NCBI GenBank assembly: GCA_022113835.1
Contig: JAILWY010000001.1
Coordinates: 11,896,501-11,960,500 of the forward strand
Direction of reading: 5' to 3'
DNA length: 64,000 nt
Origin: Atopsyche davidsoni
Taxonomy: Eukaryota; Arthropoda; Insecta; Trichoptera; Hydrobiosidae
The number at the start of each line of letters is the position of its first letter. Positions within the stretch are counted from its first letter, which is position 1. Positions 12,795 through 24,332 of this stretch are shown here, one piece after another. The position numbers and the translations under genes were made by a program. The notes beneath the pieces are model-generated. The model saw only the letters and a program-made list of their open reading frames with translations. It made no database searches and was not told the DNA's origin.

Positions 12795-12905
12795 GAAAGG
12801 GGTTTGCTTACAATACGGTATATGGCTTCCCCTGATGGGTGCAGGTTGTTGGTCTTACTATATGTGGGCTGGGTGGTAGCGTATATGGATTTCTTTATAT
12901 AATTT
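12795..12905 (-). mobile_element. possible decayed retroelement tail
   Basis: This short G+C-rich block stands out from its surroundings. Read on the minus strand it contains CACCCATCAGGGGAAGCC, followed by sequence that grows AT-rich. The CATCAGG-type string recalls the 3' tails of lepidopteran LINEs, by memory only. On the + strand it holds a 30-odd codon frame (RYMASPDGCRLLVLLYVGWV). There is no target-site duplication that I could find. Confidence 0.25.
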
Positions 12906-12920
12906 ACTAGGCTTGTGCAG

Positions 12921-12981
12921 GAAAAAAATATGGGTACAAAACCATTTTGTGCATGAGTTGAAGAAAAAGTTAAATAAATGG
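12921..12981 (+). CDS. putative internal exon (61 nt)
   Basis: The acceptor CTTGTGCAG sits after a T-rich tract and the donor is AATGG|GTAAGG. The single open frame enters with two bases outstanding and leaves none. It reads KKIWVQNHFVHELKKKLNKW. The frame also continues unbroken past the donor for 23 more codons to TAG, so the segment might be a piece of an unspliced decayed element. Phase agrees with 1320-1360 upstream and 26671-26735 downstream. Not recognised. Confidence 0.22.
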
Positions 12982-13142
12982 GTAAGGACTAAAAACCAAG
13001 GATATATATTTAAGAGATGGATCAGAACAAATCAAGAAGGTGAACTGAGTTAGTTTACTGAGTTTTAGTGAAAAAATATGAACGTAGTTAGGTGCATACT
13101 ATGCTTTAGGGCTTAAAAAGTGTCAAAAAAATAGTTTGTGAG

Positions 13143-13190
13143 TATAAATATTCAGTTATATTCAGTTCAGTGTAAATATTCAGTTATATT
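13143..13190 (+). repeat. tandem duplication, period 28
   Basis: TAAATATTCAGTTATATT at 13145-13162 recurs exactly at 13173-13190, with related sequence between. It is a local two-copy duplication. Confidence 0.75.
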
Positions 13191-13245
13191 ATTCAATATT
13201 TTTGACAGAAAGTACTCGGTGGGTCTATTTACAATACTTTTGTCC
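13191..13245 (+). repeat. dispersed repeat copy A (partner at 43401-43475)
   Basis: TTCAATATTTTTGACAGAAA, then TACTCGGTGG and a later ACTTTTG block, match 43401-43475 in the same orientation with about one difference per eight bases in the first 35 bases. It probably represents two old copies of one nonautonomous element. The 43 kb copy continues into a large hairpin that is not evident here. Confidence 0.5.
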
Positions 13246-13261
13246 TGAAATTTTTTCCGTA

Positions 13262-14371
13262 ATTGAAATTGGTCCTCAAATTTAAGGTACCCTTGTAAGA
13301 TGGAAATGTGACAATTTATTATACTTTTCTTATCAGATTATTAATTCTTATGGCCTTTAAATTGATCACATAACGTAAAAGGTCGAATGCGGAATTTCAT
13401 AACATTATTTTTTACAACTTCAATATTTTTCCTAATTTTTAAAAAATCAAATAAAAACCACTGATATGTATATAAAAATATCGGAATTGGCTTTCCGAAT
13501 TCGTATAAAAAAATTATTATAAAGTTTTATTATTTTATATTATCACATATATTCATATAATGCTTGATAATAAAAAAACATGACATTCTATTATCATTAA
13601 TTCATCCATATCAAATTAAAGTGCTTTAGGAAATACGGTTAGAAACGTGCGACCGGATATTGAATAAATGTTATCGGTGCTTGTTGAAATATTTGACCAT
13701 TAGATGCATAGTAATTTTTATTAATAAATGTCAAAGATAAATTTATGTTTCATGCCGTTTTAATTAGTATTTATCAAAGCAACACCGGCGAGAGTTTAGA
13801 TTTGCACGAATACCTTAAGATTTCAAATAATAATATCGGTCGAGAAATGACTGAAAGCTCTTCAAAGGAAAATATCATTTCAAAGAGGCTCTTTGGTTAA
13901 CTAAAAGACGCTGTAGTCAAAGTTAATCATCGTGAAAGTATATACAAAATAATTTAAAAATGAATTCCAAACTTTACTATTTTTGGTTAGTAAGATTTAG
14001 TCTATAAACATATCATATAAAGGGTTATCAAGTAAAACTATCAATTTGTAGAATAAAAAAATAATTTCTACTCAATCGAGTATAATAAAAAATGCATTTC
14101 ACACAATGAGATTCACCATGCTTATTACTTGTATCAAAATTTGCGTTTTATGCACCCCATATCAACAATTAAATGAAAACTTATAAGTCAAGTTCGCATT
14201 ATTGAATTAACTGCTAAAATTAACCAGTGTAAAAATTATATTGAAATCTTTTTTTTTTAAATATATCTAGCATACATCCAATATAAAACATACGGAAAAC
14301 ACGTTTTTTGTGATTTTGTTATTTGCGTAAAAATTTGCATTATGTTCAGCTCATATCAACTATTTAAACAG
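13262..14371. other. AT-rich noncoding stretch
   Basis: Nothing nameable. No splice-site pair keeps a frame and no repeats were noticed. Confidence 0.45.
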
Positions 14372-14441
14372 GCGTTGCATAAGGCGGTGTGGAAGCCCAC
14401 TGACCCGGTGCTTATTACCAACAATTACCGATTTGTTCTCG
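14372..14441 (+). CDS. putative exon in a G+C-rich island (70 nt)
   Basis: Acceptor TTTAAACAG (weak pyrimidine tract) and donor CTCG|GTGAGA flank a frame that enters in phase 0 and leaves one base. It reads ALHKAVWKPTDP then VLITNNYRFVL. The island continues to about 14600 (with CGCGCAGG and GAGCCGCCGAC), and the same frame runs on to TAA at about 14483 if unspliced. It could equally be a regulatory island. Not recognised. Confidence 0.2.
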
Positions 14442-14600
14442 GTGAGAATTTTCCGAGACTCTCGGGAGTCTATTGTGGTAATTAAAACGTGGGAAGGTGT
14501 CGCGCAGGTGCCCGAGCCGCCGACAAAAGTGACAGTGGGCGAGCCTGCAACCTTATTGTCTGAGACGGAGCTCTCTGTGCGAGCTTCATAATGTAAGCAA
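14442..14600. promoter_or_regulatory. G+C-rich island, function unknown
   Basis: CpG-containing sequence including GACTCTCGGGAGTC (14458-14471), which is a perfect 14-bp palindrome. It may be a promoter or enhancer. No TATA box or initiator is decisive. Confidence 0.2.
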
Positions 14601-14992
14601 TGTGACGTTTTGCAACTGAATTCACACGATTTTGCGTCGGTGAATTACATGCGAATAGAGATTATGAAAAATTTTATATTAGGATTATATCTTGTTCGTA
14701 AGATCTTAAAAATAATGAAAAAGTCGCAGGTATGAATTTCAGTACAGTAGTGCATAATTAAGTTTTATAGACAACACACAAAAATCTTTCAAATTTTTTT
14801 AAACCGATCACTAAACACCATACCCAAATATGAACACTAAATGTATTAAACCCTTAATATAGAACATGCTTAACAATTAACAAAGCGCTTAACAACAAGG
14901 TACCTGCAATAGAACACGAAGCGATTTTTTAGTATCAGGTTATAATTTCACAGGCACTGCGGGCGTTTCAAGACAGTCTTCGTTCTAGTTGA

Positions 14993-15241
14993 GCGCATAA
15001 AAATTACAAGAAGCTCAAACACATCCAATTTCCGAAACCGCCACATCATTGGGCAATCTCAACGGTTCTGAAAGTTGAAAATGCACTGCGAAACGGAATT
15101 TCGTTAAATTTGCCCCACAATGTGGCAAATGTAAAACGCACAAAGGAAGCGATGTCCCAACCCGACAACCACAATTCAAATTCATTGAATGTTTTCGAGT
15201 CAAGTCAACTGTTTCGCTTTAATTGGGAATCGCGATGTCAA
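14993..15241 (+). other. stop-free frame of about 81 codons, opposite frame also open
   Basis: From 14993 (after TGA) to a TAA at about 15239 the + frame is open (KLKHIQFPKPPHHWAISTV and later KRTKEAMSQPDNHNSNSL). A 62-codon minus frame covers 15015-15203. There is no ATG until late and no strong splice sites. Two opposite open frames in a moderate G+C patch argue for chance. Confidence 0.12.
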
Positions 15242-15706
15242 TAATTAATACATTTTTTAACGATATTATATTGAAACTTTTTAATAAAAACCATTTTTAT
15301 TTTTACAGCAATTTATTTTGGACAGCTGTTTTGTTATTATTTTTTATTCAATAGAAACTGGCGATGTATAAATATTAACTATTATTTTGAATACAATACT
15401 GTATTTTGTCATACATATTGACAACATTTAATGCTAGAATAAAACTAAATCAGCTCTTTTCCACATATTTTATTCTCAAAGAGAAAAAAATATAGCTGTA
15501 GGAATATTTATTTTATAATCATATCAGTACTTGGACAACGCATTTAGTAAGTAGTTGTGTAGGGATGGTTATTACTGTATTATATTTTTTATTCTTTTCC
15601 TGGTATTAAATTTAAAAAAATATGGAAGATCCATCATAACTGGTTATTTTATTATATTTTAAAGCAAACAATACTCTTTAAAACATATTTGCATGTATTA
15701 TTGGTT

Positions 15707-15730
15707 TTGACTAGATTTGAATCTAGTCAA
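15707..15730. repeat. 11-bp perfect palindrome
   Basis: TTGACTAGATT (15707-15717) and AATCTAGTCAA (15720-15730) are exact reverse complements separated by only TG. It could be a dimeric protein-binding site or the relic of a terminal inverted repeat junction. Confidence 0.6.
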
Positions 15731-15815
15731 GTTATTTTGTTGTCTTATGAAAATACATTATCATTATTTGGATGAAATATGTGTTATCAAGGAAATGAAT
15801 TTTATTTGGTAAAAT

Positions 15816-16230
15816 TTACTTGAAATATGGTTGTGATTTACAAGACTTTGAAATGTTAACTATACTGAATTTCAAACAAAAAGTTTCGATACTATTACCT
15901 GCACTAATTGGTACCTCAAATGAGAAATATTTCACCACGTGACAAAGCACGTTTCCCTGCGCGCCCACCAGGTAATTGTTATAAAACCTAATTAAGAATT
16001 TATCGTTTTCAACCATCGCGCGGCAACCTGCGCTTGTGAGAATGACGAATTCTACGAGTTAATTTTATTTTATGGAAGAAAATTGATCGCTCCAGTGCAG
16101 AGGTTCCACACTGGAGGTATTTTGGGGAAATTTTGACGCGGTTCTTAGACTTGACGCGATTAAAAATCCTTGTATCTTCAAAACACTGTATGGTAATGAA
16201 TGAAAATGAATAAGCGACAGAAATTAACAA
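15816..16230 (-). other. moderate G+C patch with coding-like minus frames
   Basis: On the minus strand a segment bounded by AATTAG and a donor TGCAG|GTAATA (about 15900-15985) reads NNYLVGAQGNVLCHVVKYFS, and a second frame covers 16009-16230. A perfect 8-bp hairpin (CTCCAGTG / CACTGGAG) sits near 16091-16117. Evidence for a gene is weak because neither frame matches a known family. Confidence 0.12.
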
Positions 16231-18307
16231 AAAAAGAAAATTATTTATGTAACGACTGTTGTTTTGCTTGCAAACAATATAAAATTACTAAACCTTTTAT
16301 GATGTTTTTGATATATTAGAATGCAGACTGAAGCTAACTTTCATGTTACAATGAATTTCATTTACAATTCAAATCATTTATAAAAATAAAAACAAAGATA
16401 TGTTTTCTAATTTATATATTATATAAAAAGTAGAGACATTTTTAATTACATCAAATAGTTATAAAAAAAACCTCTGCAAGTTGTTACAGCTATTAAATAA
16501 GAATGTTTACAAGTTTTTTAAACAGTACCGTGCGCCATTGCATTATTCATTTATTAATAAGAAAATTAAACATTTTGATTGATACCTAGTGTTAAAATTA
16601 ATAGCTCGTTGATTATAACATTTCTGATAAGATCAGTCTTAAGTGGCAAACTAAGAACACGTAAATCGATTTTGTGGAAAGACTCAATTAAAAAGTATTT
16701 TTAAATTGTCTCCATTGTCTTTGTTACTTCACTGTACAATTAAGATACGAGAGGCTGGACTCGATTACTAAAGGCTTCCTGATCTGATCAAAGCAAGAAG
16801 ATAGCGACTTTGAAATCCGCTTGCAAAAGCCCGGAACATACTGCGCCGTATTACTTGTAGGCAGTCTCATTGAAATAAAATAATTGGCCTGGAGGATTAA
16901 AATACGTTGTGAGTATCATGATTGGTTTTGATTAATAGTAATAGTTGTTTAAATGTGCAGAAATTTATTTGTTTTTTTTGATATTGTTATTCACAAACAA
17001 AATAACTTTTCCGTTACATAAAATTTAGTGCAAACATCAAAAGCATTCCACTGAATAGTAATGACGTCCACTTATAAAACCTTGCAAATATCTTGTAAAA
17101 ATACTCATTTAAAATTTTAGTGAATAACTAGAAATGTTGTATTTTTTACTAATATTTTACAGTATTTTGTTTTTGGACATCATTAAAACTGGTAAAAAAA
17201 AACAAATAGACCTATTGACAAAACTTGGTATTATACATAAGTCTGATTTATTTATGTCAAAAGTATAAATACAAAATACCCAAGAAAGATAGATATAAAA
17301 AACGACGAAAAAAGATTATTTGAAACGGGATGACAAAGCACGACCAAAATATATTTTTAAATATTGATATCAGTAGTAATGCATTTTAATGATATATAAA
17401 TATCATGAAAGAAAATATGTGAGTTCATATACTAGCTTCAATTGTTACCTTTCATATAAATTATAAATTCGTGCACATTTATTGTCGATTAAAGTGTACG
17501 GCCCAGTGTACCAAAAACATTATCACGTTGGAAAACAGGCTACTGTACACGACGTAGAAATCAAAATACAAAATAAGGTCATCTTGAAAACGGTCGTGAA
17601 ACCATTCAATAGACTATCCGTGCTTCCGTGAATATTCTTTGATCACTTAGAAAAAAGTAGGACTCATTTGATAGGGATTAAAATCACGATGCTTTATAAT
17701 TGGTATCGTTTTCATCTTATGCTAATGCACGGAGTTAATTCCCAGCAATTTGGGGAATCACTGAATATAAAGATAATTAGTACGGCTATCTGTTCCCAAA
17801 CAGTGAGCATGTAATGAAGCCAACATGCGTGACGGCCAAAAGTTTGCTACAAGGACACCTGCATGGTTGATCTTAAGAATACCCCGAGTAATCATGTGGT
17901 AATATTCACAGTGCATGTAACATATCTGACGTCGTGGTTTTATAGATTTTCAGCAAATCATGTCGATGAAAAGCTAGAATTAAAATAAAAATTACGTGGA
18001 AAGGAAGTTCAAGCTCCGATTGCTATGCTATTTCAAAGGGGCTTTGTATTTCATTCAAACCGCTATAGAAGAAAATAAATAAATTAATAAAATACATAAT
18101 TTACGTTTATCTGTTAAATACCATATGCTAAAATAAAATTGTATCTGCGTAGATAATACGTTTTTATTTTTTACAACTTCTAAGAAATACAAGTTCCCTG
18201 CAAATTTAAATAAATATAGTTGTATTGGAGTTTGTAAAATATATATATTATTTAATTACTAAGAAATATTTAAGCTTGTTTCTGCATAAGCGCCCCTTTA
18301 CTCACAG
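16231..18307. other. AT-rich noncoding stretch
   Basis: About 2 kb without a supported gene. A donor-like GTGAGT at about 16906 has only stop-containing frames upstream. No repeats of note. Confidence 0.5.
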
Positions 18308-18342
18308 TTCTGAACAGAGACGAAAATCATGGGTAAACGCAG
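18308..18342 (+). CDS. putative short exon (35 nt) or first coding exon
   Basis: CTTTACTCACAG is a good acceptor and GCAG|GTAAGT a strong donor. Entering with two bases outstanding, it reads SEQRRKSWVNA and leaves one base. Alternatively the ATG at 18329 in a good context (AAATCATGG) would make it a first coding exon starting MGKR. In that frame the downstream segment 18415-18530 (RLLHTVLCFRRSFGVLLLEA...) is also open. Phase accepts 1320-1360 upstream. Confidence 0.3.
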
Positions 18343-18410
18343 GTAAGTTTTTTTTTATTTTTAAGATTACAAATATTAAATAAATGAGGATTGACATATG
18401 TCTATAAATG

Positions 18411-18762
18411 TAGGTTGCTTCACACAGTACTCTGCTTTAGACGTTCATTTGGCGTATTACTTCTAGAGGCTTCGTCTAGTCAGGGCTTACAATCGGATCA
18501 GGCTAGTGACATGCTAAGTGAACTAAAGCAGGTGTGTTCTTGTAATTTCATTAGTGTGAGATTATTTGCGTCAATTACGCGTGGTTGTCGGACGTGGTTC
18601 GCTCTAGTTCCACGTACCGTCGGTGGAAACGGCTATCCTATCACGATGCATTCAGTCCCAATTATCAGGTGCATTCACCTGATATGCAGCCCCCCGCCAG
18701 TACACTGGCGGGCATGTCGTTTCCAATTGTCTATTATAAATGGAATATTACGAATGCATTAA
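18411..18762 (+). other. G+C-rich, stop-poor island with stem-loop cluster
   Basis: Two frames are open across this island: one reads through FGVLLLEASSSQGLQSDQAS, the other (18555-18851) through DVVRSSSTYRRWKRLSYHDA and FSPNYQVHSPDMQPPASTL. A possible donor AAGCAG|GTGTGT lies at about 18531. Superimposed is a cluster of three stem-loops at 18592-18712, listed separately. It may be an exon of the gene proposed above, a structured noncoding RNA, or a transposon relic. Confidence 0.25.
18592..18712. repeat. cluster of three stem-loops
   Basis: Stem 1 pairs ACGTGG (18592-18597) with CCACGT (18610-18615). Stem 2 pairs TATCAGGTG (18663-18671) with CACCTGATA (18676-18684) across a CATT loop. Stem 3, only 8 bases further, pairs CCCGCCAGT (18693-18701) with ACTGGCGGG (18704-18712), folding in RNA as 8 pairs around TACA. 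All three are perfect, and two are G+C-rich in AT-rich surroundings. Confidence 0.6.
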
Positions 18763-18851
18763 ATTATTTACTTTGTGGGTTATTAATACAAAAATATTCA
18801 CCCTTAGTCGGCTTGTTAACATTTTGTAGATGCACTACAGAAAAAAACTGA

Positions 18852-19590
18852 AGGCTAGTATCAAAACTCAATGTTAAACTCAGATATATCAAAATGATGA
18901 GTAATTGTTGCTTTATTTAAATATATATATTCATGTAGAAAATATTATTAATTATTGTTTTCAATATAAATTACAATTATAATATCGATGCTCTGCTGTA
19001 AAATAATGTTTTGTGAGCTATGGTGTTAATAATAAATTACTATATGTTTTATTGAACGTATTTCAATTGAAAATAATAAAAAGAACATTTATGAAATAAA
19101 AAAATATATATGGATATTGGCGTAATATTTTCAGATTAAAAAAAAACTTTTCAATTAAACAAAGTTAAAATTTTTATTTATTAAGTTAATGTGATAAAAT
19201 TGTATATCACTATTCGCTTTTTATTTAGGTTATTCATAAACGATGAGCAAATTAAATTATTTTGCGAAAAATATTAGTGCAGTCAGTGGTGCTTAAAATT
19301 TATATGCAATTAATTATTTGTTTTATTTTGCATCTAATTTAGCAACATTCACACTTATAACAACAGTTTTGATCTCTTCTGATAAATTCCTTATTGTTTT
19401 ATTATTTCACTTTTATTATATCACTTTTAGTAATCTAGCAATATATAAATTTTCTGTATGTTTGTACACTCAAGTGATTTTAAGAATATGACGAAGAAAA
19501 ACAGTTTGTTGCTATGGAAAATAATGAAATATTGCATTGATTTAAAAGATGGTATTAATAAAATAACCGAGACTTTTAAAACGTAGTGCT
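18852..19590. other. AT-rich noncoding stretch
   Basis: Nothing nameable. Short A- and T-runs only. Confidence 0.5.
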
Positions 19591-19850
19591 TAAGTTCAGT
19601 GCAGGTACTGGGCAGCGCGCCTTTCTCGCGGCTACTTTCAGAGCTAATGGGGTAGCTGCAGGTCTAGAAACTTAATACCCCCACAAGGGCAGTCACGAGC
19701 TTTGATAAATTAGACTAAAAGCTTTATGCACCAAAATATGGCAGGTCAAATTAAAATATTTTACTTGAGCTGGGCTTCCGCGCACAACCCTTCCTCTGGC
19801 CCAGACATGCTCCACCCCTAATATAATACAACCACGGTCTTGGCTTTGAC
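19591..19850. other. G+C-rich island, possible decayed element
   Basis: Contains GGGCAGCGCGCC and a small frame reading SAGTGQRAFLAATFRANG followed by VAAGLET and TAA (about 19599-19674). A later CTGGGC / GCCCAG pairing spans about 19770-19805. No terminal repeats or tail could be defined. Confidence 0.15.
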
Positions 19851-20239
19851 TCATATATAATTATTTTAAGTTTCATATAAAAATATCACTGAGATTCGTA
19901 TTATTTAAAATACATAACAATATATAAATAGTTTTTTTTTTAAATATAAATAATTAATATCACAGTAAAAAAATATTTTGGTAAAAGAAAAAATTAGTCA
20001 TTAAAAAAATGTTTTATTTAAATATTGTAGCATCTATATAAAAGAAAAAAACTAATCACAATTTTAAAAAAGTTGTATACTGAATTTCTTTGCATTAATT
20101 ATATACTTCTTCTCAGAGGAGGTTAGTGACAATCCCACTGAACATACATATATTCATCCTGGGCCAGCCTTATTAAATAAAAATAATAAATATAAAATAA
20201 AACATATATACTATGTTTTAATATACTGCAAAGTTTCTT

Positions 20240-20540
20240 AGAAAACTGTCGGTTATATAGGGGGTCTTTCTCTTACGACGCCTATCAGTTTCTCTCTAGG
20301 GTGTCGTCTCTAAGCCCAAGAGGCGCGGAGTATGGGCAGTGCGGGTTAATTGGCGTGTGGGGTAATGTTGTCCTTTGAAGCGTCTGGCTAATGTTGCACT
20401 ATCGTCTTCGACAATTACCCATATGATAATAGCGTGGCACAGCACACAAGCAGTAAGCGATGATATGCTCTGGCGCGGAGGACGCACCACATAACCACGA
20501 GGTGCCTACAGCCGTGCAATCAACAGGAGTGAAAATCAAC
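20240..20540 (-). mobile_element. possible decayed transposon fragment
   Basis: This patch is about 300 bp and markedly G+C-richer than its flanks. The minus strand holds a 64-codon frame (VEDDSATLARRFKGQHYPTR then QLTRTAHTPRLLGLETTP). Its island-like boundary and lack of splice signals suggest an old insertion. The family cannot be named. Confidence 0.2.
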
Positions 20541-21149
20541 ACCGCGGTATCCAATCAACGATATATCTTAAAACGAGATTGCTTAAACCAATGATTTCAA
20601 TAAATCTGTTTGTATACAATTTTAAACCTTAAAAAAGTTCCCCGGGGTGATGTGATAAAACTTTTCGATAAATTTTCTCATTGTTTCGTGTGTCTGCCTA
20701 AGTATAATGTTTGTAGCTATTCAGTAATTACAAATCAAACAAATAAAAAAGGAAAATAATATACTATATATCTGTCTAAGTAAGCTGCTTGTTTTGCTCG
20801 TATTTCGTGTATTATCACTTTAATGTTATATTTATGAATTTCAATAAAACTTCATTAAATATTTTAATTGAAAAATTGATCACAAATGCTCTGAATCCGA
20901 GTTGAATATTAAGTAAAAATTTGACTTAAAGCATTAGTATAATTATTTAAGTAAAAGATATTTATATATTTTATTATTAATTTATAACTTTCGTATGTAA
21001 TAATAATAAGCACAACATGCAATTAATTTATGAGACTTGTTAAGTATATACGTGTTCATTATTACCAAACAATTTATTAAAACACAGTATACCCCGTATA
21101 TCAAGGAAAAACAAAGAAACAAGTTTGTACGATACTGCATAATCTATGG

Positions 21150-21450
21150 CTTGTGTATTTACTTTTATACGCAAACTCGCTTGGCTACTTCTTCAATTGC
21201 GAAGTATAAAACACCGCAAGCATCGATGCCCCCGGATTATTTATCATACAACAAAGACACGCGCTTTCGCATACAAGATGACTCATCGATAGCGACGGAT
21301 TTTCAAGTTAAACTGCACCGACTGCAGCATTCGTACAAATGCACCAACTAGCATTGTCCAGATTCCGTGTTAAGATAGCGCAGGGCGACCAATCATGTTC
21401 CTCGCCGCGGAATTACGCCTGAATTTATCTCCACCTGCTGGTTGTATTGA
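21150..21450 (+). other. moderate G+C patch with an open + frame
   Basis: The frame ending at TAG 21349-21351 is open from about 21037; its second half looks coding-like (SIAKYKTPQASMPPDYLSYN then KDTRFRIQDDSSIATDF). The start is TTG, not ATG, and there is no acceptor of quality. Confidence 0.12.
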
Positions 21451-24045
21451 GTGTTGAGTATTAAAATTGTAATTTCTATGCGCTTGTGATTTTTTAGTGT
21501 TTGCTGCAGCCCCGTGAGCGTACGCTTATTATGTTAAGGCCCGGGACTAGATTTCCTTAATTTAAATATTAATTTTTTTTTAAATTATAATACATTTTTG
21601 AGACAACGTCATAAAAGTTTATGACTTGAATGATTAACTTTCCAGAAACTTTTATACATATTTTTTTATGTCGCACAATATGACATTGATCGTTAAATTG
21701 TAATAAGACATATCAAAACTGACTTTAAATTTAACAAAAGTTTACTTCTCTACTGGTGTTTTAACACAAATTATTTATTTTAATAAAAAAAAATTGTGAA
21801 AAAGATTCAATCATAATTAAGAAAAAACGCCATTTTGACGCATGAGTAAATAATATGAACGCAATTTTTATTTGATGTAAGATATTATTATTTTAAATAT
21901 TTTATAAATTTATTCGTTATGTTTTTTTAAAGAAAAACATGGTTTGCTGCTTTTCATATTGAGACATCTTCATGGGGTTCGTCTCCTTAGAGGAAGTTGG
22001 CGACCATTTCACTAAGCATAAATTTATAATGAATTAGTGTTTGTGGTTTTCTAAGGGAAAAATAGTGAAGTGAGTCCTTTCATACCACATATTGAGTATG
22101 AAACTAAAATATGTAAGCTTATATTTTCAAATGGTTTCTAGATCAACATTTATATTCCAATGGTAAAACATCCACTAAAATCTGGGATCAATCCCCTTAA
22201 ACAGTGTGGCGAAAGCTTCGTACGTTATAGTGTAATTGATAATATTAAACAATGCTGTAACATTACGTGCGCGCTGCGCCCGTTTACGTTGTACCTTGTG
22301 CAATGAAATGTTTTTATTCAAAATCGATTTGAATTTAATATAAGCAGAATATATTATGAAACTTTATTATTAAAGCCATTGATTTATAAATCTTTACGCA
22401 CCAAACGTTTAAGGTACTTTTTTGTACTTGTTCATTTATGTTACAAATTGTGTAAGTGCTAACTAGTTGACAAATAGACTTTTGATACTAAGTATACAAT
22501 ATTAAAATAATTTATTGTAATGAAATTTTTTTTTCATCTCATCTACAGTTATCGCAAGAGCGGTAGAAATAAAGCTTAAAATCCTAAAAAATGTCTGAGA
22601 TGATTTTTCTTATCTGAATCGATTTTCTAAATATTGTCTACACAAAAAACATTTGTAGGAAAAAAAATGGGGTTTTTTAATATAATAATAGATAATATTA
22701 ATAATCTATGGGAAAATATTTATGTCTAATATAATAAAAATATAAGAATATCTACATATTGACAATATAATTGTTTAATAGAAAATGAAAATTATGGCGT
22801 GAAGAATAAAAAAAAACTTTAAACTTAAATATGTTTAATAATGAGACACAAGATCAAGTTTAAAGAACAAGATTAATTTCTTAACATTCAACTAAAAATA
22901 AATGCGATTAAAAAAATATTTAAAGTATATTTTATTTAATGCTTATAAATCTATAAGTATGAATAAAGTTATTACAGAGCTTTCAGGTTTCACTTTGTTT
23001 AAACTATGTCACAATATAATAGGTTTTCAAAACACAGTTGCAAGAATTACATTAAACAACTTATTTATTTCAACTTTCCAGATCAAATAAATGCATCGGT
23101 TTGCTGATGTGAAATAATAATTATCAGCGGTAAAAATGTGAGCAATATCCACTGAATTTCAATGTTGAAACACAGTTGTACAAGTTACCTGGAAAATTTC
23201 TGTATTATCCTATACTTGAGTGGTTTTTTAGTGATCCAGTTATATTATTCATGAAACTATTCGGTAACATACCACGCTTGAGAGATTTTAGACATGATAG
23301 GCTTGATATACTTTTGATATTAATTATCAATGGTCAAAAAACCCATGCAAGGCTATGGAATTTGATGTATTCAAACAAATTTTAATAATATTTGTGAGAG
23401 ATTAATGAAAGTTACGAGATATATTTATACCGCACAAAAGTTTGTTTTTTTATATAATCAATTCACTTAAGTAAGAGACAGTGGATGCTTTAGAAATATG
23501 GTAACATACTATTATCAACATACCATTTGATATTTGATTAAGAAAACCAGTTAATTATCTGTTTAACCTAGCAATTGCTCTTCGATCTCAGTCCTGACTC
23601 GCAAATCTAAATCAACACTTAACTGAGTTATCCCAAAGAAGATTGAAAAACAAAAAAAATGTTTTTTTTGCAATAAAAAAAAATTAGTTTTAAAATATAC
23701 TCCATGACAAGATCACAATTGGACCAAAAATAAGGAAAAAAGGTATAAGGTAATAGATTACTTAAAAAACCTTAAGTAGCTATGATATCATAGTAACTTA
23801 AAACTTCTATATTTGGAGTTTCTTTTAGCAAAAGTCGTTATTTTTAGTAATATTATACATATTTAGGTTTGAAAGTCTAATTACATACTATAAATATAAT
23901 CTTATATGGTTTTTTGTATCTTTTAATAATTAGCTGTATTACAAAATAAATTACCAAAAAATAACAAGACAGAATATTTTCAACATATGATCTACAAAGT
24001 AAACTTCATATATCATTAACAATATTTTAATAAGACATCGCTCAC
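21451..24045. other. AT-rich noncoding stretch
   Basis: A very good acceptor (T-run plus CATCTCATCTACAG) ends at 22548, and two frames after it are open to early stops (IARAVEIKLKILKNV or YRKSGRNKA), so a terminal exon beginning at 22549 is conceivable. Nothing else is supported. Frames at 22902-23090 and 23176-23385 are AT-codon chance frames. Confidence 0.4.
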
Positions 24046-24049
24046 ACGA

Positions 24050-24191
24050 TTTTTTTTTTGGACAATGTGGAAAGATGTTATGACCATGAACCCCAGATCC
24101 AGGCGTCATTAATCATCGGAGCTGAACTCAAGCCAACCGGAAGATCATAGGCGATGATCTTTTTTCTTTGTACTGCAAAGCATGCGTTCAT
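24050..24191 (-). mobile_element. possible retro-copied fragment with small ORF
   Basis: A T-run at 24050-24059 would be a poly-A tail on the minus strand. Upstream of it on that strand, an ATG-initiated 37-codon frame (24191 down to 24078) reads MNACFAVQRKKIIAYDLPVG and then LSSAPMINDAWIWGSWS before TAA, with a short untranslated piece between stop and tail. This is the arrangement of a truncated LINE 3' end or a processed copy. I found no target-site duplication. A perfect stem, AAGATCAT / ATGATCTT around AGGCG (24141-24161), lies inside, followed by six Ts on the + strand. Confidence 0.3.
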
Positions 24192-24310
24192 GACTCAGAA
24201 AATAAACATTTTTTGCATATGTTTTTAGAATTTACGAAGTCGAGAAGAATATCGTTGATTTATCATACACAAAAAATCTGTGTAATATTTTGTGGGATTA
24301 ACAATAAGGA

Positions 24311-24332
24311 TATATATATATATATATATATA
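24311..24332. repeat. (TA)11 microsatellite
   Basis: A perfect TA run. Confidence 0.85.

Noticed and set aside
13262..13330. Search for a copy of the 43.5 kb foldback beside the 13 kb repeat.
   Set aside because: No convincing inverted arms were found there.
16860..16905. Plus-strand exon ending at GTGAGT.
   Set aside because: Stops in all frames.
24141..24165. Perfect stem followed by six Ts, like an intrinsic terminator.
   Set aside because: The sequence is eukaryotic; the T-run alone could stop RNA polymerase III, but no Pol III gene precedes it.
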